A program made the position numbers and the translations under genes. A stretch of 64,000 bases of DNA from Cloeon dipterum (Eukaryota > Arthropoda > Insecta > Ephemeroptera > Baetidae), in NCBI RefSeq assembly GCF_949628265.1, contig NC_088790.1:17178545-17242544 (forward strand), given 5' to 3'. The notes below the pieces were generated by a model that was not told the DNA's origin, ran no database searches, and saw only the letters and a program-made list of their open reading frames with translations. Position 1 is the first letter of the stretch; every line of letters begins with the position of its first letter. This document shows, piece by piece, positions 23,715 through 35,795 of the stretch.

Positions 23715-26700
23715 CTGCGCAACACGTTTTAATTAATTTTCTTGGCGTTTTTGTGAGATAATTATTTTTCTGAATACTCACGCTAATAGCATTTTTTGCT
23801 CACCTTCATATTTTTTAATCAAAACATTGTAATTCTGGATAAATTTTATAACCAGACTTTTCAAGCAATGCTGATTCATAATTAGGATCCTTGAAAAGGT
23901 AACATGCAATTAAATATCGTGTATTTTAATCTGCATACAGAAGGCAATTTAACTCCAATCATTTGTATCAACAGTTTTCTACTCATGCAAACAGAGAAAG
24001 TCGGGGAGAGGTAAGGAAATTGCTGCTCAATTCTTTTGTCATCACTTTATTTTGTCTGAAATATCGCGTTGTTTTCGATTTTCCTGTTTTGAGTTTATAC
24101 AATAATATGGCTTCTCAAGTTCAACTATCACATAATGCTGATCATCATCAAAATAACTCTGTTCTCGTCGTCGTCGCCTCTCCATCAATGATATGCACTA
24201 AAAGGTTCTTTTATTATGTCTCGCGCGCGCGCGTGTTTGTGTCACTACAGAGTTCATATGACGCCTAACCCTTAAATAGAAAATCGCTTTTGTCTGATTA
24301 TCGAGTTATTACGCCAGCAAATTGATTCTGCGAATCGTCACGAGCCACTATCTTTCTTCCGCGATTTTTGATTTGGCAAATCGTCGTCCTTATAGCTTAC
24401 AAATTTCATCTCTCATTACATCAGTCACTGCTGTTCTCCGATTACATCCTTCTCTCTTTTTACACACATGATTCTTCTCTTTTCACAAGAAACTTTTTAG
24501 CAGTTGTTTTTATTCTGCACAGCAAAATAATACAATAAAAAGGGATGATTTTCACCTATCAATTATATAGATAATATATTATTCAATATATATCACTACC
24601 GTTTACAATAGGAATACCAGTTCAAATAAAGTTATAAGTATGGAGGTTTGCTCAAATCACCCGAAATCAATTCATTCCAAATGCCCGCTTCAGATTGTTT
24701 GCAAGTTTCAGTGTACGTGCTGCGAGGAAAAGAGCAAACCTCAGTCACAGCGAATCAAAACATTCGAATTGGCAGCCTAATGCAGTTGTTTTTATTTTAA
24801 TAAAAGTCAGTTCAGTTGCAAAATCCAATTAACTAGATATACGTGTAAATAGGGTTTAAATCACTGATGTTCAATTAGAAAATCACAATAAAACAAATAT
24901 GTAATAACGTTTCAAAGCAAACAGAAAAATGATTATTTGCCGACTTGCTTATTTCGCTTTTTTCACTCCTCCGAAAATGGTATCCCACCGATATCCGTTT
25001 GATAATCTCACTTTGTCAGTCCCTTAAAATTTTTGTTCCAGACGTAATATTCACGATAGATCATTCCCCTTACAAATTAAAACCTCTCGTGTACACAAGA
25101 TTCTTTTATATATAATTACTCGTAAGGTCACTCTCTACAACGATACATTTTTTCGCCGCTTTTTTCTTCGGTCAGGGTCCGCAATATTTTCTTTGTGTGT
25201 ATAATTCGCTTGGCAAAACTCGCTAAAAATAGAAATATTGTTTTAAGATCCGATCTCGGCAATCCAGCTGCCCGATTTTCGCGTTTTCTCCATTCCACGG
25301 ACCCCGCCGGATAAAATTTCGTCGACATCTTCTTTCTCACTATAAAAGGTGGAAAACAACTCAAACCTCGTTCCGCGCGCTAAATATTATTTGCAATATT
25401 AGTTATTTATCCTTTGTCGCTAATCCGCACTTTCTCACTAATTCATAAACTGATACACAATGTGTGTGTCCGTGTGTGTGTCGAGTGTTCAATCTAAGTG
25501 TGTATTAATGCGTGTGTATGTGTGATTTGTGTGTCTCAATATTTACATATCACAAGGAGTTAATTGTGTGTTTCAAGGTTTTTATATATATGTAACATTT
25601 TGTCGCTTCAAATTCATTCGCATCCTTCTAATAATTTTCAGTTACAATATATTTCTATGGATTCTCTTTGGTTCCTGCAAAAGTTGCTGATTAGATCGAA
25701 TGGCGAGATCAATTGGGCAGAATTTGAAACAAAGCCGAGATCAAATTCCAAATGGTTCTTTAAAATTCTGATATGCGTGGAAGTTCGTCGGTAAAATCGT
25801 ATTTTTCCACCCATGTAAAATCTTTTTAAGATATTAAGATATTAAAGTAATTGTCCTTTGGTGATTCATGACTCAAAGAAGAACGCGCTCGTCAAAAGAG
25901 AATCCATCGTCACTTAAAATTACGAATACAATGTAATTACGCAAGTAATGAATTCACTAATTTTAAAGACTTGTCAATGAATGGCGTAGGAACGGATATT
26001 TATCAAATTAGAAGCGGCGCCTTTAGTCTCGAATTCGGCGAAATTAGACAAAAGTGTGGTAACAGGTTTTTGCACAATCACTTGTCGCTAAAATTTGAAG
26101 AGTTCAAGCTAATCACTGCAAAGTTTAAGCTCCAACTCTGTTTTTAACCCTTTCAAAGTAAAAACCGTCAAATGATTATCAATAAGAGTGTACAAATAAT
26201 ACTGATGATTAGATGATTAACCAACTAATTAAAAATTATTACTCGGAGGTATTTGGAGGTATCACTGCTGCTGTAAAAAATTGTTTGTATTGATTATTGT
26301 TACTCTATGTCAATTTATCAATTGTTCACTAATATGTAGATTTCACGTTAAAAAATTATGGCTCCACCTGATTTGTTTGAGGTACTGTGTTTTTTGTTTA
26401 GTTTGTGTGTTCGTTTTCTGCTTCCTGTAAAATATCCCGTTTTGAAAAGTTTCCCGCGGCGTTGGCGGCTGTCAAGAGCCGATATCTGCTGACTCGGCTG
26501 ATTCGAGAGCGCCAAATCCGCGACGCAAAACAAAATGTAAAAATGTCAATACGGTATTGTGAGTCAATCATTGGTCTGCCTATCGATAAAAAACTATAAA
26601 AATGTATGTACGTCTGTTAAATATACATAGTTTTTTTCCGCTTAGAGCCTGTTTGTTTCAATTATTTGTGATTTGCATTCAATAGTGTGTCGATCGGCCG

Positions 26701-27644
26701 ATCCTATTTGATAGAACAGCCATGGTATAAAAAACGTATACTGAGTGTTTGTTTCTTTCGTTTTCGCATCATTTTGGTATTGAGGTATATATAATAATCA
26801 TACAATATGAATCGCTTTTTCACTTCTTGAAACTCGTTAAATGTGTTTGTTTAAACGTTAATTGGAATCACTCGTCTGCTATTTCAAAAAGTTCTCTCTC
26901 GTATAGTACTCAATCACAGTGTTTCAAAACCAGTTTCAACGCAAGGAAATCAAGACTTTTGAATTTGTCGTTTGTCCCTATCGTGTAGAAACAATTTCGT
27001 ATTCATTGTATGTGTCGTGTGGGTGGCTGGGTTCTGCGTTTTTTGTCGGTAACAGGGCTTTTATCGCAATTTACATACATGATTAGCCCTGAAGTTCACT
27101 ATTAAAGCCTGCAGGGAGAAATGGCGAACACATTGCAACAGTGAATTTTAAAATCCATAAAATAATAGAAAGGAATACAATTACTCTGAGTCGCCGTTAG
27201 TGTCAAAAAGATAGAAATGTTAACTACTCGCTCCAAGCAACTCGTTTACAAGAGGATCAAGGTCCTTCTTTATCAAATTAACTAGTCAATGAATTTAATA
27301 ACATAGTAAAAAAACGAAAATCTTTTCAGTATAACAAACGTAACTAACAAATTTTGAACAAGAACACGCCATTCTATAAGAAAATCGGTGCTTGGAGCTT
27401 CAGCTCTGACGTATAAATCATTCAATTTTTTTTAGACGAAAAAAGGGGATTAAATTCGTTTTCAAGGCAAAAATCAGTTTGAGCCGACCAAGAGGGTTGC
27501 TAGACACTCCATTATCTAAGAAAATAGAGCAGGCGTTCGCCATTTCTCCTAAAGATTTGGCGACGAATCGCAATGGAAAAGCCACTGGACGCGCAGCTGC
27601 GTGCGGGGACAAGTCGGTCGGGGGAAAGGCGCAGGGGCTGTTTA
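23715..27644 (-). other. Intron / 3' UTR territory between exons C and D
   Basis: AT-rich, with no convincing exon on either strand. It contains CG- and GT-dinucleotide runs near 24,222 and 25,460-25,520. It presumably holds the 3' UTR of isoform C (downstream of 27,645) and the intron leading to exon D. I looked for the reverse complement of the conserved finger words (ECG) and found no further cassette. Confidence 0.45.
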
Positions 27645-27985
27645 TCACTTGAGATGGGTCCTCATGTGCAGCATGAGGTTGTGCTTGTGCTTGGACTTCT
27701 TGTGGCAAATGGGACACTCAAACTGGGGCTCGACGCCGCACTCGAAGCGCAGGTGGCGGTTGAGGCTGTGCGGCCGCGCGTACGAGTTGCCGCAGCGCGG
27801 GCACGCGTACGCGCCGCCCTTCTCCACCAGCAGGGGCGAGCTGCTGGCCGTCGGCGACGAGTCTGAGGCGCGGCGTGCAGAGCCGGCCGCCGCCACGCCC
27901 GCCGGCGGCGCCCCCGAGCCGCCGCCCGACGGCGCCCACACGGACAGGATCTTGGAATAGAGGTCGACCGCGGCACCGCCGCCGC
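27645..27985 (-). CDS. lola-like: lola-like alternative 3' exon C (C2HC + C2H2)
   Basis: It begins after TTTGCAG with GC, completing A|GC in the same phase as the other cassettes, and ends at a stop at 27,645. About 113 residues: a Gly/Ala/Ser/Pro-rich linker, then CPRCGNSYARPHSLNRH..EC (C2HC) and CPICHKKSKHKHNLMLHMRTH (C2H2). Spliced to the common exons it yields 370 aa. The exon is strongly GC-rich compared with its AT-rich flanks. Because of that composition, long open frames on the opposite strand and in other frames are shadows. Confidence 0.87.
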
Positions 27986-30677
27986 CTGCAAAGCACATGA
28001 ATTAGTCACGCCAACCGTCAACACAATTGCGTTCATGATTGCACTTGAGGTTGGCACCTGCCACAGGGTCGGGGTGGGTGAATAGTGAGTGGAACGGGGG
28101 CAGGCAAGCGGGGTGCATTCACAGCCTCCCACTATCTGTCAATCATCCCTAGCATGACCGTTGACCTCGAGCAACGTTGCTTTTGATGATGCTTACAAAC
28201 CAGGAAATCAAGAAGACTCGGATATTTTGACAGATTACCAAGTACTTTTATAAAAATCAATCTTGATCGTCCGTGTGCTTCTTCAGTGCAGGAGGCACTG
28301 GCCTATTTTCTTTATATTGATTTTGTGTAAATTTCTTCATAAAATAAGCTCGGAGCTAGGTTTAGGTGAAATACTACATAACTTGGATAATTATATGATA
28401 ATTCAAATCTTAAAGCGTTAACAAATCTGAGACCAAATTGCATTTCAAATATTTATTTTTGAATCAAAAATTGTAACTGTCAGAGCCCGTTCATCAATGC
28501 TTGTGGTAAATTAAACTGAGCGTCATCATAAATTTTATTCAGATTTCTTCATTGATATCAATAAACAAAATCAAACTGTGCAAATTTGGGCATTTTTTCG
28601 GAAAGTCAAATATTTTCGATTCACTTAAATGAAAGAATGTTTAGTGAAATACAATTTCAAAACAACTACCATTTTGGTCCTATTTTAAAGCAACACGAGC
28701 TCAAGGTCCGGTGAAATAAAAATATTTATGTCCTTTTTTGGTGCTGATATTTGTGAAAACAGTTGCTAGGGAGAAGGCTAGTCAAGTGAGACAGATCAGT
28801 TTAGCAAAAGAATTAAACACGTAGTTTGACATTTTTACTATGTTTTTTGGTGTAAACTATCTATTCAGGGGTGGCAAAGCAAAAAATTCAGGTTGAAGCA
28901 CAATTATGAAGGACGAGGGAGTGTCTCAGGGGTTTTTACAGTGTGGTACATGACAAAGGGAGAAGCAGCAGCAGCAGCCGTGGCGGCTCTAACTTTCGTG
29001 TGAATGAGCGTCAGCATTGAGCTAGAGACTATCGAGTGCGTTTTATGTTAGCAGACAAGGTGGTTTTCTCCAGGCTCAGGGTTAAAAATGACAACAGAAC
29101 CAACAGAAATGAGAACAGCAGATTTGCGAATAGAAAAAGTATTCTCGATTTTATTCGTTTTGCCTAAGCAATTTTGCTTTGATATAAATACATAAAGTAC
29201 ATAAATAATAGTAAATAAAATGTGTTTGTGTAGATTATGCGCGATTTCATATTCCATTATTGTCACATGGTCGTTGATGTACTCGATTTGGGCAGCGCTT
29301 TTTGAAAACGCTGTACTTTCGATAGGAGCCGGAGCAAGTGACACAGAGTAAACGTTCAAACCAAAGAGGCAGCTGATGTTTGGGGAAATGCAGATTCGTT
29401 ACCTACTACAAAGTGATTAAATATATAATATTAAATCCATGTCGTTTGAGAGCTAAGAATAAATAATATTTTGTGATTTGTGATTGTTCGGTTATTGATA
29501 TCGCTTGTGCCTCCATCTTGGCGGAGCTATAAAATAGATAACTGTGTGCGTTCCTTCAGCACAGACACCCTGCTTAATCCAACTCTACCATCGTAATACA
29601 TTCATTCGTTGAGGATTGCCAGGGACCAGATTTAAGATTAGGTTTAATTTTGCGAGAAAGGTCACCTAACAATCCGATCCAATCAATCAATTTGTTTTAA
29701 ATTCAGTTGTTCATGTAACGCTGTAACATCACAAACACAACTTTACACCCAGCTTCATCATTCATACAAACAGGCCCAACATGAACCTTTTTCATGAGCC
29801 ACTGACTTTTCAAGCAGAGAGCTAAACATGGATTTTCGTTAAGAGATACAGTTTTTTATTATACTCTTTTGAAAAATTTCTTCATTGTAAAATATTTGGC
29901 AAATTTATACTATATTTGTTTCAGCACATTGTTTGGAAGACAAGTCTAAAGAAGGCACTTTGCTCAGTGTCAGTCTTTTGCCAAAATTTGCTATACTTTT
30001 GATTAACACCAGTTGGGCCTCCCTAATTTTAGGAGCGACCTTTTTCACACAGCATTCAATCATTATTTCACAAACAATCGCCTTAAATCGATGCAAGATT
30101 TGCTGATAATTTATTATTAGTGCTATCGTTGATCTTAAAATAGTTGTTGTGCTCAAACGCAGGCAAGGTCCTCTGTTTAACAGACGCGGGCCCAAAAGCC
30201 AATTTTTAAGGAACTTTATTTTGATTGGGAGCAAAATTATAGCAAACCGTGTCAATTTTTCAAACTAAATTTTTTAAAAGGTACTTGCGAGACAATCATT
30301 ATTTGAACTTTTGAGTTCAGAATAAAAATTAAACTTAATTAATCACGCCGGGATTAATTCAAGAAAAAAAAAATACTTTCTACGAACATCACATGAGGAG
30401 AAAATTTTGGCCCCTCGTCAATAGAAGACCTTCCGCTGGAACACAATGTGTGAACTAGTCGAGGTGTTTTCGTTTGATTTCGTCGTCACATTAAGAGAAA
30501 TATGTGTGCGTACATACAGAATTTCTCTGCTTTATGATATAATAAAAGATTCGTTTCGAGGATACGAACAATTAACCGTTGCATTGACAAAAATAGAGAG
30601 AAGCAGAAGAGGCGGTTCGACTGGGTCGGCCGCAGTTGTACTGCGCGCGCGGGGGCGTTTGACGCCGAGAGTCTTAG
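27986..30677 (-). other. Intron / 3' UTR territory between exons B and C
   Basis: No exon recognised. AT-rich, with a short CAG run near 28,966. It should include the 3' UTR of isoform B just below 30,678. Open frames at 29.0-29.4 and 29.9-30.3 kb lack protein-like composition. Confidence 0.45.
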
Positions 30678-31027
30678 CTAGTTGTAGGAGGCGGGGTAGT
30701 CGGTTTTGAGTTTGACCTCGGGCGAGATGAACTGCTGCAGGTTCTCGGTGAGCTGCAGGTCGCGGTGCCGGCGGTTCACGTGCCGGATTATGTGCATTTT
30801 CTGCTTGCTGCGCTGCGGGCAGTAGGGGCACTGAAACTGCGGGTCTTTGCCGCACTCCCACCGCATGTGGTTGCTCAGAGAGCTCTTTCGCTTGTAATTG
30901 CGATTACACTGCGGACACGTGAACGGGCCCGGCTCGTTGGCCCACAGCGAATTGAAAAAGGACGACGACGCGGGGTGCAGCGACGAAGAATTGGTGGTGG
31001 CGTACCACGCGGCCTCCTCGTCCGCCT
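30678..31027 (-). CDS. lola-like: lola-like alternative 3' exon B (C2HC + C2H2)
   Basis: It starts after TTTTTGCAG with AG, completing A|AG, and ends at a stop at 30,678. About 116 residues: an acidic start (ADEEAAWY), a Ser-rich linker, then CPQCNRNYKRKSSLSNH..EC (C2HC) and CPYCPQRSKQKMHIIRHVNRRH (C-x2-C-x12-H-x4-H), then a short tail. The encoded isoform is 373 aa. The finger pair is closest to exon A (both have WECGK and QFQCPYCPQRSK), which suggests these two cassettes arose by a more recent tandem duplication. Confidence 0.88.
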
Positions 31028-32372
31028 CTGCAAAAATAGCAAAAACAAAACAAACATCAAACCCAAAAGAAACGAAATAAAATGTGTGGAGCCAAATCAT
31101 AATATTGGAATGAGAGAATGAGCCAATAATTTCGCCCTTCTTGCAGATCATAATGGAAACAAGGAGAGAATGAGAGAGAAATCAAGATCGTTTTAAACGA
31201 ATTTGGAATAACTCGGTTAGTAAGAGAAAATGCGGTGGGGATGCTTCATTTTATTTTTGCCAAATTGCAGTTAAGGAACGAAGTTCTAAGAGTTTTTAGT
31301 CGGTGCTCTCTACTGCGGCGAGGCGTTCGGTCGCAAAAGAAAGTCGCACTGTTGCTCGAGTAATTAGTCTTTATTTTCGCTTTTTGGTACTTATCAAATT
31401 TAGTCAGTATTAATTTAACTGTTCGTTATTCAGTAACAAATCTCACGTTGACGTTGATTTTAATAATAAATTAGATCTTCAGGTATTCTCGTATGTACAG
31501 CTCTCTGGTTTTAGTTATTTTTCGGCGGGCAGCGTCGAGATGCGCACGATTATTGCACTAAAGTTGGTCACTTGGCACTCTCGGTGGTCAGGCCGACGAA
31601 CTTTTCTCGCAAATAACATGTTCGTGCACTTTGGCTGACCCAGCGCCAAAATTCGTGTCTCCAGGACGGCACGCACGATTAACAAGGAAACTTCGCAGCC
31701 CGTGCCTTTGTCTTAACTTACTTGATCAGCCTCACAGTTAATAATGTTTTACGAGTGACTTTATTATTGGTTTGTTTGTTTGTTCAAGATGCGGCTCAAG
31801 AAAAATATGACAATTCGTGGTGAGCGAAGCGTTTCTTCCCATCATTTTGGCACTTCATACGCAGAGGGAGAAATTAACATAGTTTATTTTTTTTAGTAAA
31901 TTATAATCTCTGCGTTTGTACTAGCTAGCTATCGTCAATTCTAATTTGAGCAGAACGCACAATTTTGATTAATTTTCTTAATTTAAAGAAACGAATATAA
32001 GAATTCTGTCCAACAGTTCAAACGGCAGTTCACGCGTTATAATAATGGCAAAAACCGATTTGCCGAAACTTAACTAAATTTAGGAACGTCGGCAGCGCGA
32101 TTGCCATGTCGTCGGAGAGTAAACCCAGGAAAAATTGCATTCGGATCTGAGTTGACAAACATTCCAACGAAAGAACACAAAATCGGAGGTACATGTCCAG
32201 CAGCAGGCACTCGGAATTCATTCACAAGAGGTTTGCGGATACAAAACACAGCAGTATTAGAGGAGTCGGAGATTCATTGAATGCATTTTTGGCCCCTGTC
32301 TGTGTCCTATTGAGCTTGGTCGTGTTCGATTCGCCCGCTCACCACGCACGAACAAACCACTCGGTTAGGAAA
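31028..32372 (-). other. Intron / 3' UTR territory between exons A and B
   Basis: No exon recognised. A GC-richer patch at about 31,490-31,720 might be regulatory. The 3' UTR of isoform A should begin directly below 32,373. Confidence 0.4.
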
Positions 32373-32785
32373 CTAGTCGGCGAGGTCATCGTCGTCGTCG
32401 TCATCATCGTCGACGGCCGCTGACGCCGCAGCGCCCTTGCCGACCGGCTGGATGGTGACCGCGGGCGTGATGAGGCTCAGGCCACGGGCCACCGCCGCCT
32501 CGTCGGCGTCGGGCGCCAAGCCGAGCTTGTCCTTGTGCAGGCGGAATATGTGTCTGTCGTGGTGGGCCTTGCGTTTTGAGCGCTGCGGACAGTAGGGACA
32601 CTGGAACTGCGGCTCCTTGCCGCACTCCCACATCAGGTGCCGGCGCAGCGAGTCTTTACGCATGTACGTGCGGCCGCACTGTGCGCACGGGAAAATGCCG
32701 TTGCGTTTTTTGCCGACCGCCGCCGACCTTTGGCCTTGATTGTTTGAGAGGGGAGCCCACAAGCTGTCCTCGTCCTCGTAATAGT
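32373..32785 (-). CDS. lola-like: lola-like alternative 3' exon A (C2HC + C2H2)
   Basis: It starts after GTTGCAG with AC, completing A|AC, and ends at a stop at 32,373. About 137 residues: acidic start YYEDEDSLWAP, basic linker, CAQCGRTYMRKDSLRRH..EC (C2HC), CPYCPQRSKRKAHHDRHIFRLH (C2H2 with x4), then a tail with a run of nine aspartates before the last LAD. Spliced to the common exons it gives 394 aa. It is the cassette nearest the BTB exons, so likely the default when distal acceptors are skipped. The Asp run is encoded by a GAC/GAT repeat, liable to length variation. Confidence 0.88.
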
Positions 32786-34407
32786 CTGCAACAGCCAGAG
32801 ACGGGCTTTAGAAAGGGGCCGAGTGTTTATTTTTTTCAGCTTATTTCTTTTCGAGTGTGGCATTCAAATTTGAGAAAAGGCAGACCCACGGTTAAATTTG
32901 CGAGGATTAATCAGCAAGCCTACGGGCTCCCTCAAACACGAAGTCGTCAGGCCAAAATTTCGTATCGCAACCTATCGCTTGCGCTCCGTTCGCATTCGTA
33001 TGGATTTAATATCGCGCGCGTTTGTCAAACGAGTCGCGGTAACCGTCGATCGCCTCGGTCAGCGGTGGAGTGTGAGAGCAGCAAGACGGTTAAGAGGAAC
33101 GACATGCACCAGACAAGACAGACAGTCAGACAGACACAGAAACTCGTGCTAGCGAGGGACAGCATGCGACAAGTAGTGGGAATGACTCGAAGATAGAGAA
33201 AGTTCCCGCCACCCAGGCACAGAACCTGCCTTCCACGTTTTATGTACAAGGTGAGATGGGGTGCTGGCTGGGGCGGGAGGGGGGCTCATGCCAAACACGG
33301 AAAGCCTCGTCCTACCTCTGCCGTCGGCTGACGCGGCGCTTGAGTCCAAGTTGCTTCCCACAGCCGAGATGCTGACGTCTGGTATCGAGCCTCTGCTGCT
33401 CGCCGACGCCCAACCAGGAAAACCTTCAATTGCACACAGAGTGTCACAAGAAGGATAAGAACTCAAGAGCAGGTTGGGAGGGTAACATCAAAAGAGATCG
33501 CAATGGCCCGATTTGTCAAGCAGTGCGATCGGAAGTAGAGTCGAACCGAAAAGTTCTCGGATATGGGGCCTTGCCATATTCTCAAATTAACAAGCCACAC
33601 AAAATAAATAAATAAGCACATCACTGGTTATATCCAGGAAAACACTCTTTTCGCAGTTTTCATATTTTATTTAACTTAAAATTAAGAAAAATAAAATAAA
33701 AGTTGTATTAAATTTGGGCGAATAAAAGAACACATATAACTTTAAATAAAATCAAAAACTACTTCACACCACTATATACAGAGAAATAGCGTACAATTTT
33801 TAAAAATGCTTTTTACATTTGAAAGTGACAAAATTTTCTGTTAAATGGGAAAATTTTATGTAACCTGTTTGATTAGTGCATCAAACAACAAAATTTAATA
33901 AATTGAAATTGCAAAAAAGTAAGTTAAATATATTTGCATTTTAAACCAGATAATTTCCTATCTTTTCCATTTAATTAGGTTAAATTTTGTTTGTTGATAT
34001 TGGACAGCAGAGTAACCTTTACCCATGCCTGCCAAAACCCAAGACATGAAGATATTTGAAATAAATCAAAGGGTTAATATTTTGAGAACAATGGATCACC
34101 AATTACCGGCAGAAATGCACCGAAGTTCTCATTCAAAATATTTACCTAAGAGTCACAAAACACATTTTAGCAAAGTATTACAACATAGAGTTTATATTTA
34201 ACCCATTTAACCACTTATTTTCCTGCAATATACTTGACTTAGAAGTTTAGGAAATATTAAGAATTTACAGGCTTTAGCAAATAGACTACCTTAGGTGAGC
34301 GTTTATAGTACCGGGATTGATAAATTGATAGTGACTTGCTTTCAATTATTATGCTTTGTACGCAATTTCTCTTTGTCACGTCTAGGAGAGAGGTGCAGTA
34401 AACTCAC
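32786..34407 (-). other. Intron between common exon 2 and exon A
   Basis: No exon recognised. A GC-richer part (about 32.9-33.5 kb) is followed by AT-rich DNA. Near 33,570 a short palindrome (ATATGGGGC ... GCCATAT) precedes an (AAAT)n stretch at about 33,601, possibly the tail of a degenerate retroposon. Confidence 0.35.
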
Positions 34408-34996
34408 TATGAGAAAGGCCTCTGTGCGAGGGTCCCGGCTTGACGTCAGCCTCGTCGGCCTCCTCGATCATCTCGTCACCTGATACATCATCGTCATACT
34501 CCTCCGCCATGGGCTCCATCATGAGACCGAGTTCCGAGCGTTTGTCCTCGGCAGAGTTGTTGGCAGCGGCCTCGTCATCGTCTCCATCCTTCTTGGCTGG
34601 CGGGTCTGGCGACTCGGCTACCGAGCTGTCGGCGCTGTCGTTGGCACTGTCCACCGAGGCGGCCCTGCTCGTCTTCTTCTTGCGTTTGCTGGCGACGGGA
34701 CTCGGTTCACGGGTGCACAGCTCCCGCTTGGCCGGACTAGAGGAGGGCGAGGCGAGCAGCGGGGCGTCAGAAGCGCCCCCCGCTGACGACGCGGGCGCGC
34801 TCTTGCTCTTTTCTGTCGCTGGGTCTGACAGGCCGCGCACCTGCAGGTTCTCGGCCGCCTTTAGCAGCGATGGGAGGTCGTCTTGCGCGATGTTAACCTC
34901 GCCGCGGTACATATACACGATGATGGCTTTGAGCTCCGCATAGCTGATTGATGGCAGAATGATGATTGTGTCTTTTTCTGTGTGCTTCAGCAAGCT
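34408..34996 (-). CDS. lola-like: lola-like common exon 2 (BTB second half, linker)
   Basis: The acceptor TTGCAG|AGC continues the BTB domain in phase 0: SLLKHTEKD, then the conserved AELKAIIVYMYRGEVNI and LPSLLKAAENLQVRGLSD, which closes the BTB/POZ fold. An acidic, Ser/Pro-rich linker follows, with KRKKKTS as a likely nuclear localisation signal. The donor is CATA|GTGAGT at 34,408/34,407 (phase 1), matching all four downstream finger exons. If this donor is not used, the frame runs only eight more codons to a stop at 34,382, giving a BTB protein without fingers. Confidence 0.88.
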
Positions 34997-35591
34997 CTGC
35001 AATAGTCAAAACATGAAATAATGAAATTAATCCAGTTTTGGGTGCGTGCAATGACTTTGCAAGTTAAGTGCAATAAACGTCAAAATATAACCTTGATTTG
35101 AATCGTGTGTGTGATTTTTCACTTTAATTGCCATACTATTACACTTAACATTTTAAATCAGCAAAATATACACCATTCTTTGAGCACCAAAATCAATACA
35201 ATGTAGTTATTGAAAAAATTAGAGACAATTTGCAAGATATTGGCAAGAATAAAACACAAGAAAAAAGCGGCGATTTTAAAATATCTTGCTTATTAGACAG
35301 ATCCATTCCATTTTCATTAAAGTAGAGAGGGAAATAAAAAATATTCCTTTACTACAACAAAAGTTCCAAATGCATTTCAGATTTGTTCAAGAATAACTAA
35401 GATGAAATTGGTTTAGTAAAAACGCCCCAGTGCTCAACATTCAGGGCATCACTTTACGTTTTTAACAATACATGCTTCAGATTCCAGATATTTATTTCGA
35501 GTTAATTGTTTTGAAATATTGCAGGTGACTGGGCAAGTTCAAAATCATTCATGCAGATTGAGTGAACGCAGTTATGTGGTAGCCAAGTTAC

Positions 35592-35795
35592 CTGAAAAAG
35601 GGGACTACAGGAACTGAGCACGATTTTGTGTGCTCTGATGCGTTGGCCTTCGGTGGTGAGGGTGACGTCGGCGAAGTCTTCCGACTGCAAGAGAGTCTCA
35701 AAGTTGTACTGGATTGCGTGGTAGTGGTTGTTCCACTTGAGGCACAGCTGCTGTCGCCCATTTGTCTCGTTCATCTTGGATTGCTTCTTTCTCTT
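35592..35795 (-). CDS. lola-like: lola-like common exon 1 (start codon, BTB first half)
   Basis: The acceptor TTTGCAG at 35,796 opens the exon; the likely start ATG is at 35,774. The protein begins MNETNGRQQLCLKWNNHYHA, the CLxWNNH signature of the arthropod TTK/lola/broad BTB family, and continues through FADVTLTTEGQRIRAHKIVLSSCSPLF to the donor CAG|GTAACT. Common exons 1 and 2 together give 257 residues plus one base. The frame is also open for seven codons upstream of the ATG, so an upstream coding exon is possible. The BTB is clearly diverged from canonical lola as I know it, so this may be a lola paralogue rather than lola itself. Confidence 0.88.

Noticed and set aside
27573-28132. Several long Arg/Ala-rich frames on both strands around exon C
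   Set aside because: They arise from the GC-rich zinc-finger exon read in wrong frames; only the C2HC/C2H2 frame is protein-like.
32576-33196. 206-codon open frame on the plus strand
   Set aside because: It starts antisense to zinc-finger exon A and runs into its upstream intron; composition reflects GC-rich DNA, not a protein family.
34440-34943. 167-codon Ser/Ala-rich plus-strand frame
   Set aside because: Exact shadow of the BTB/linker exon on the opposite strand.
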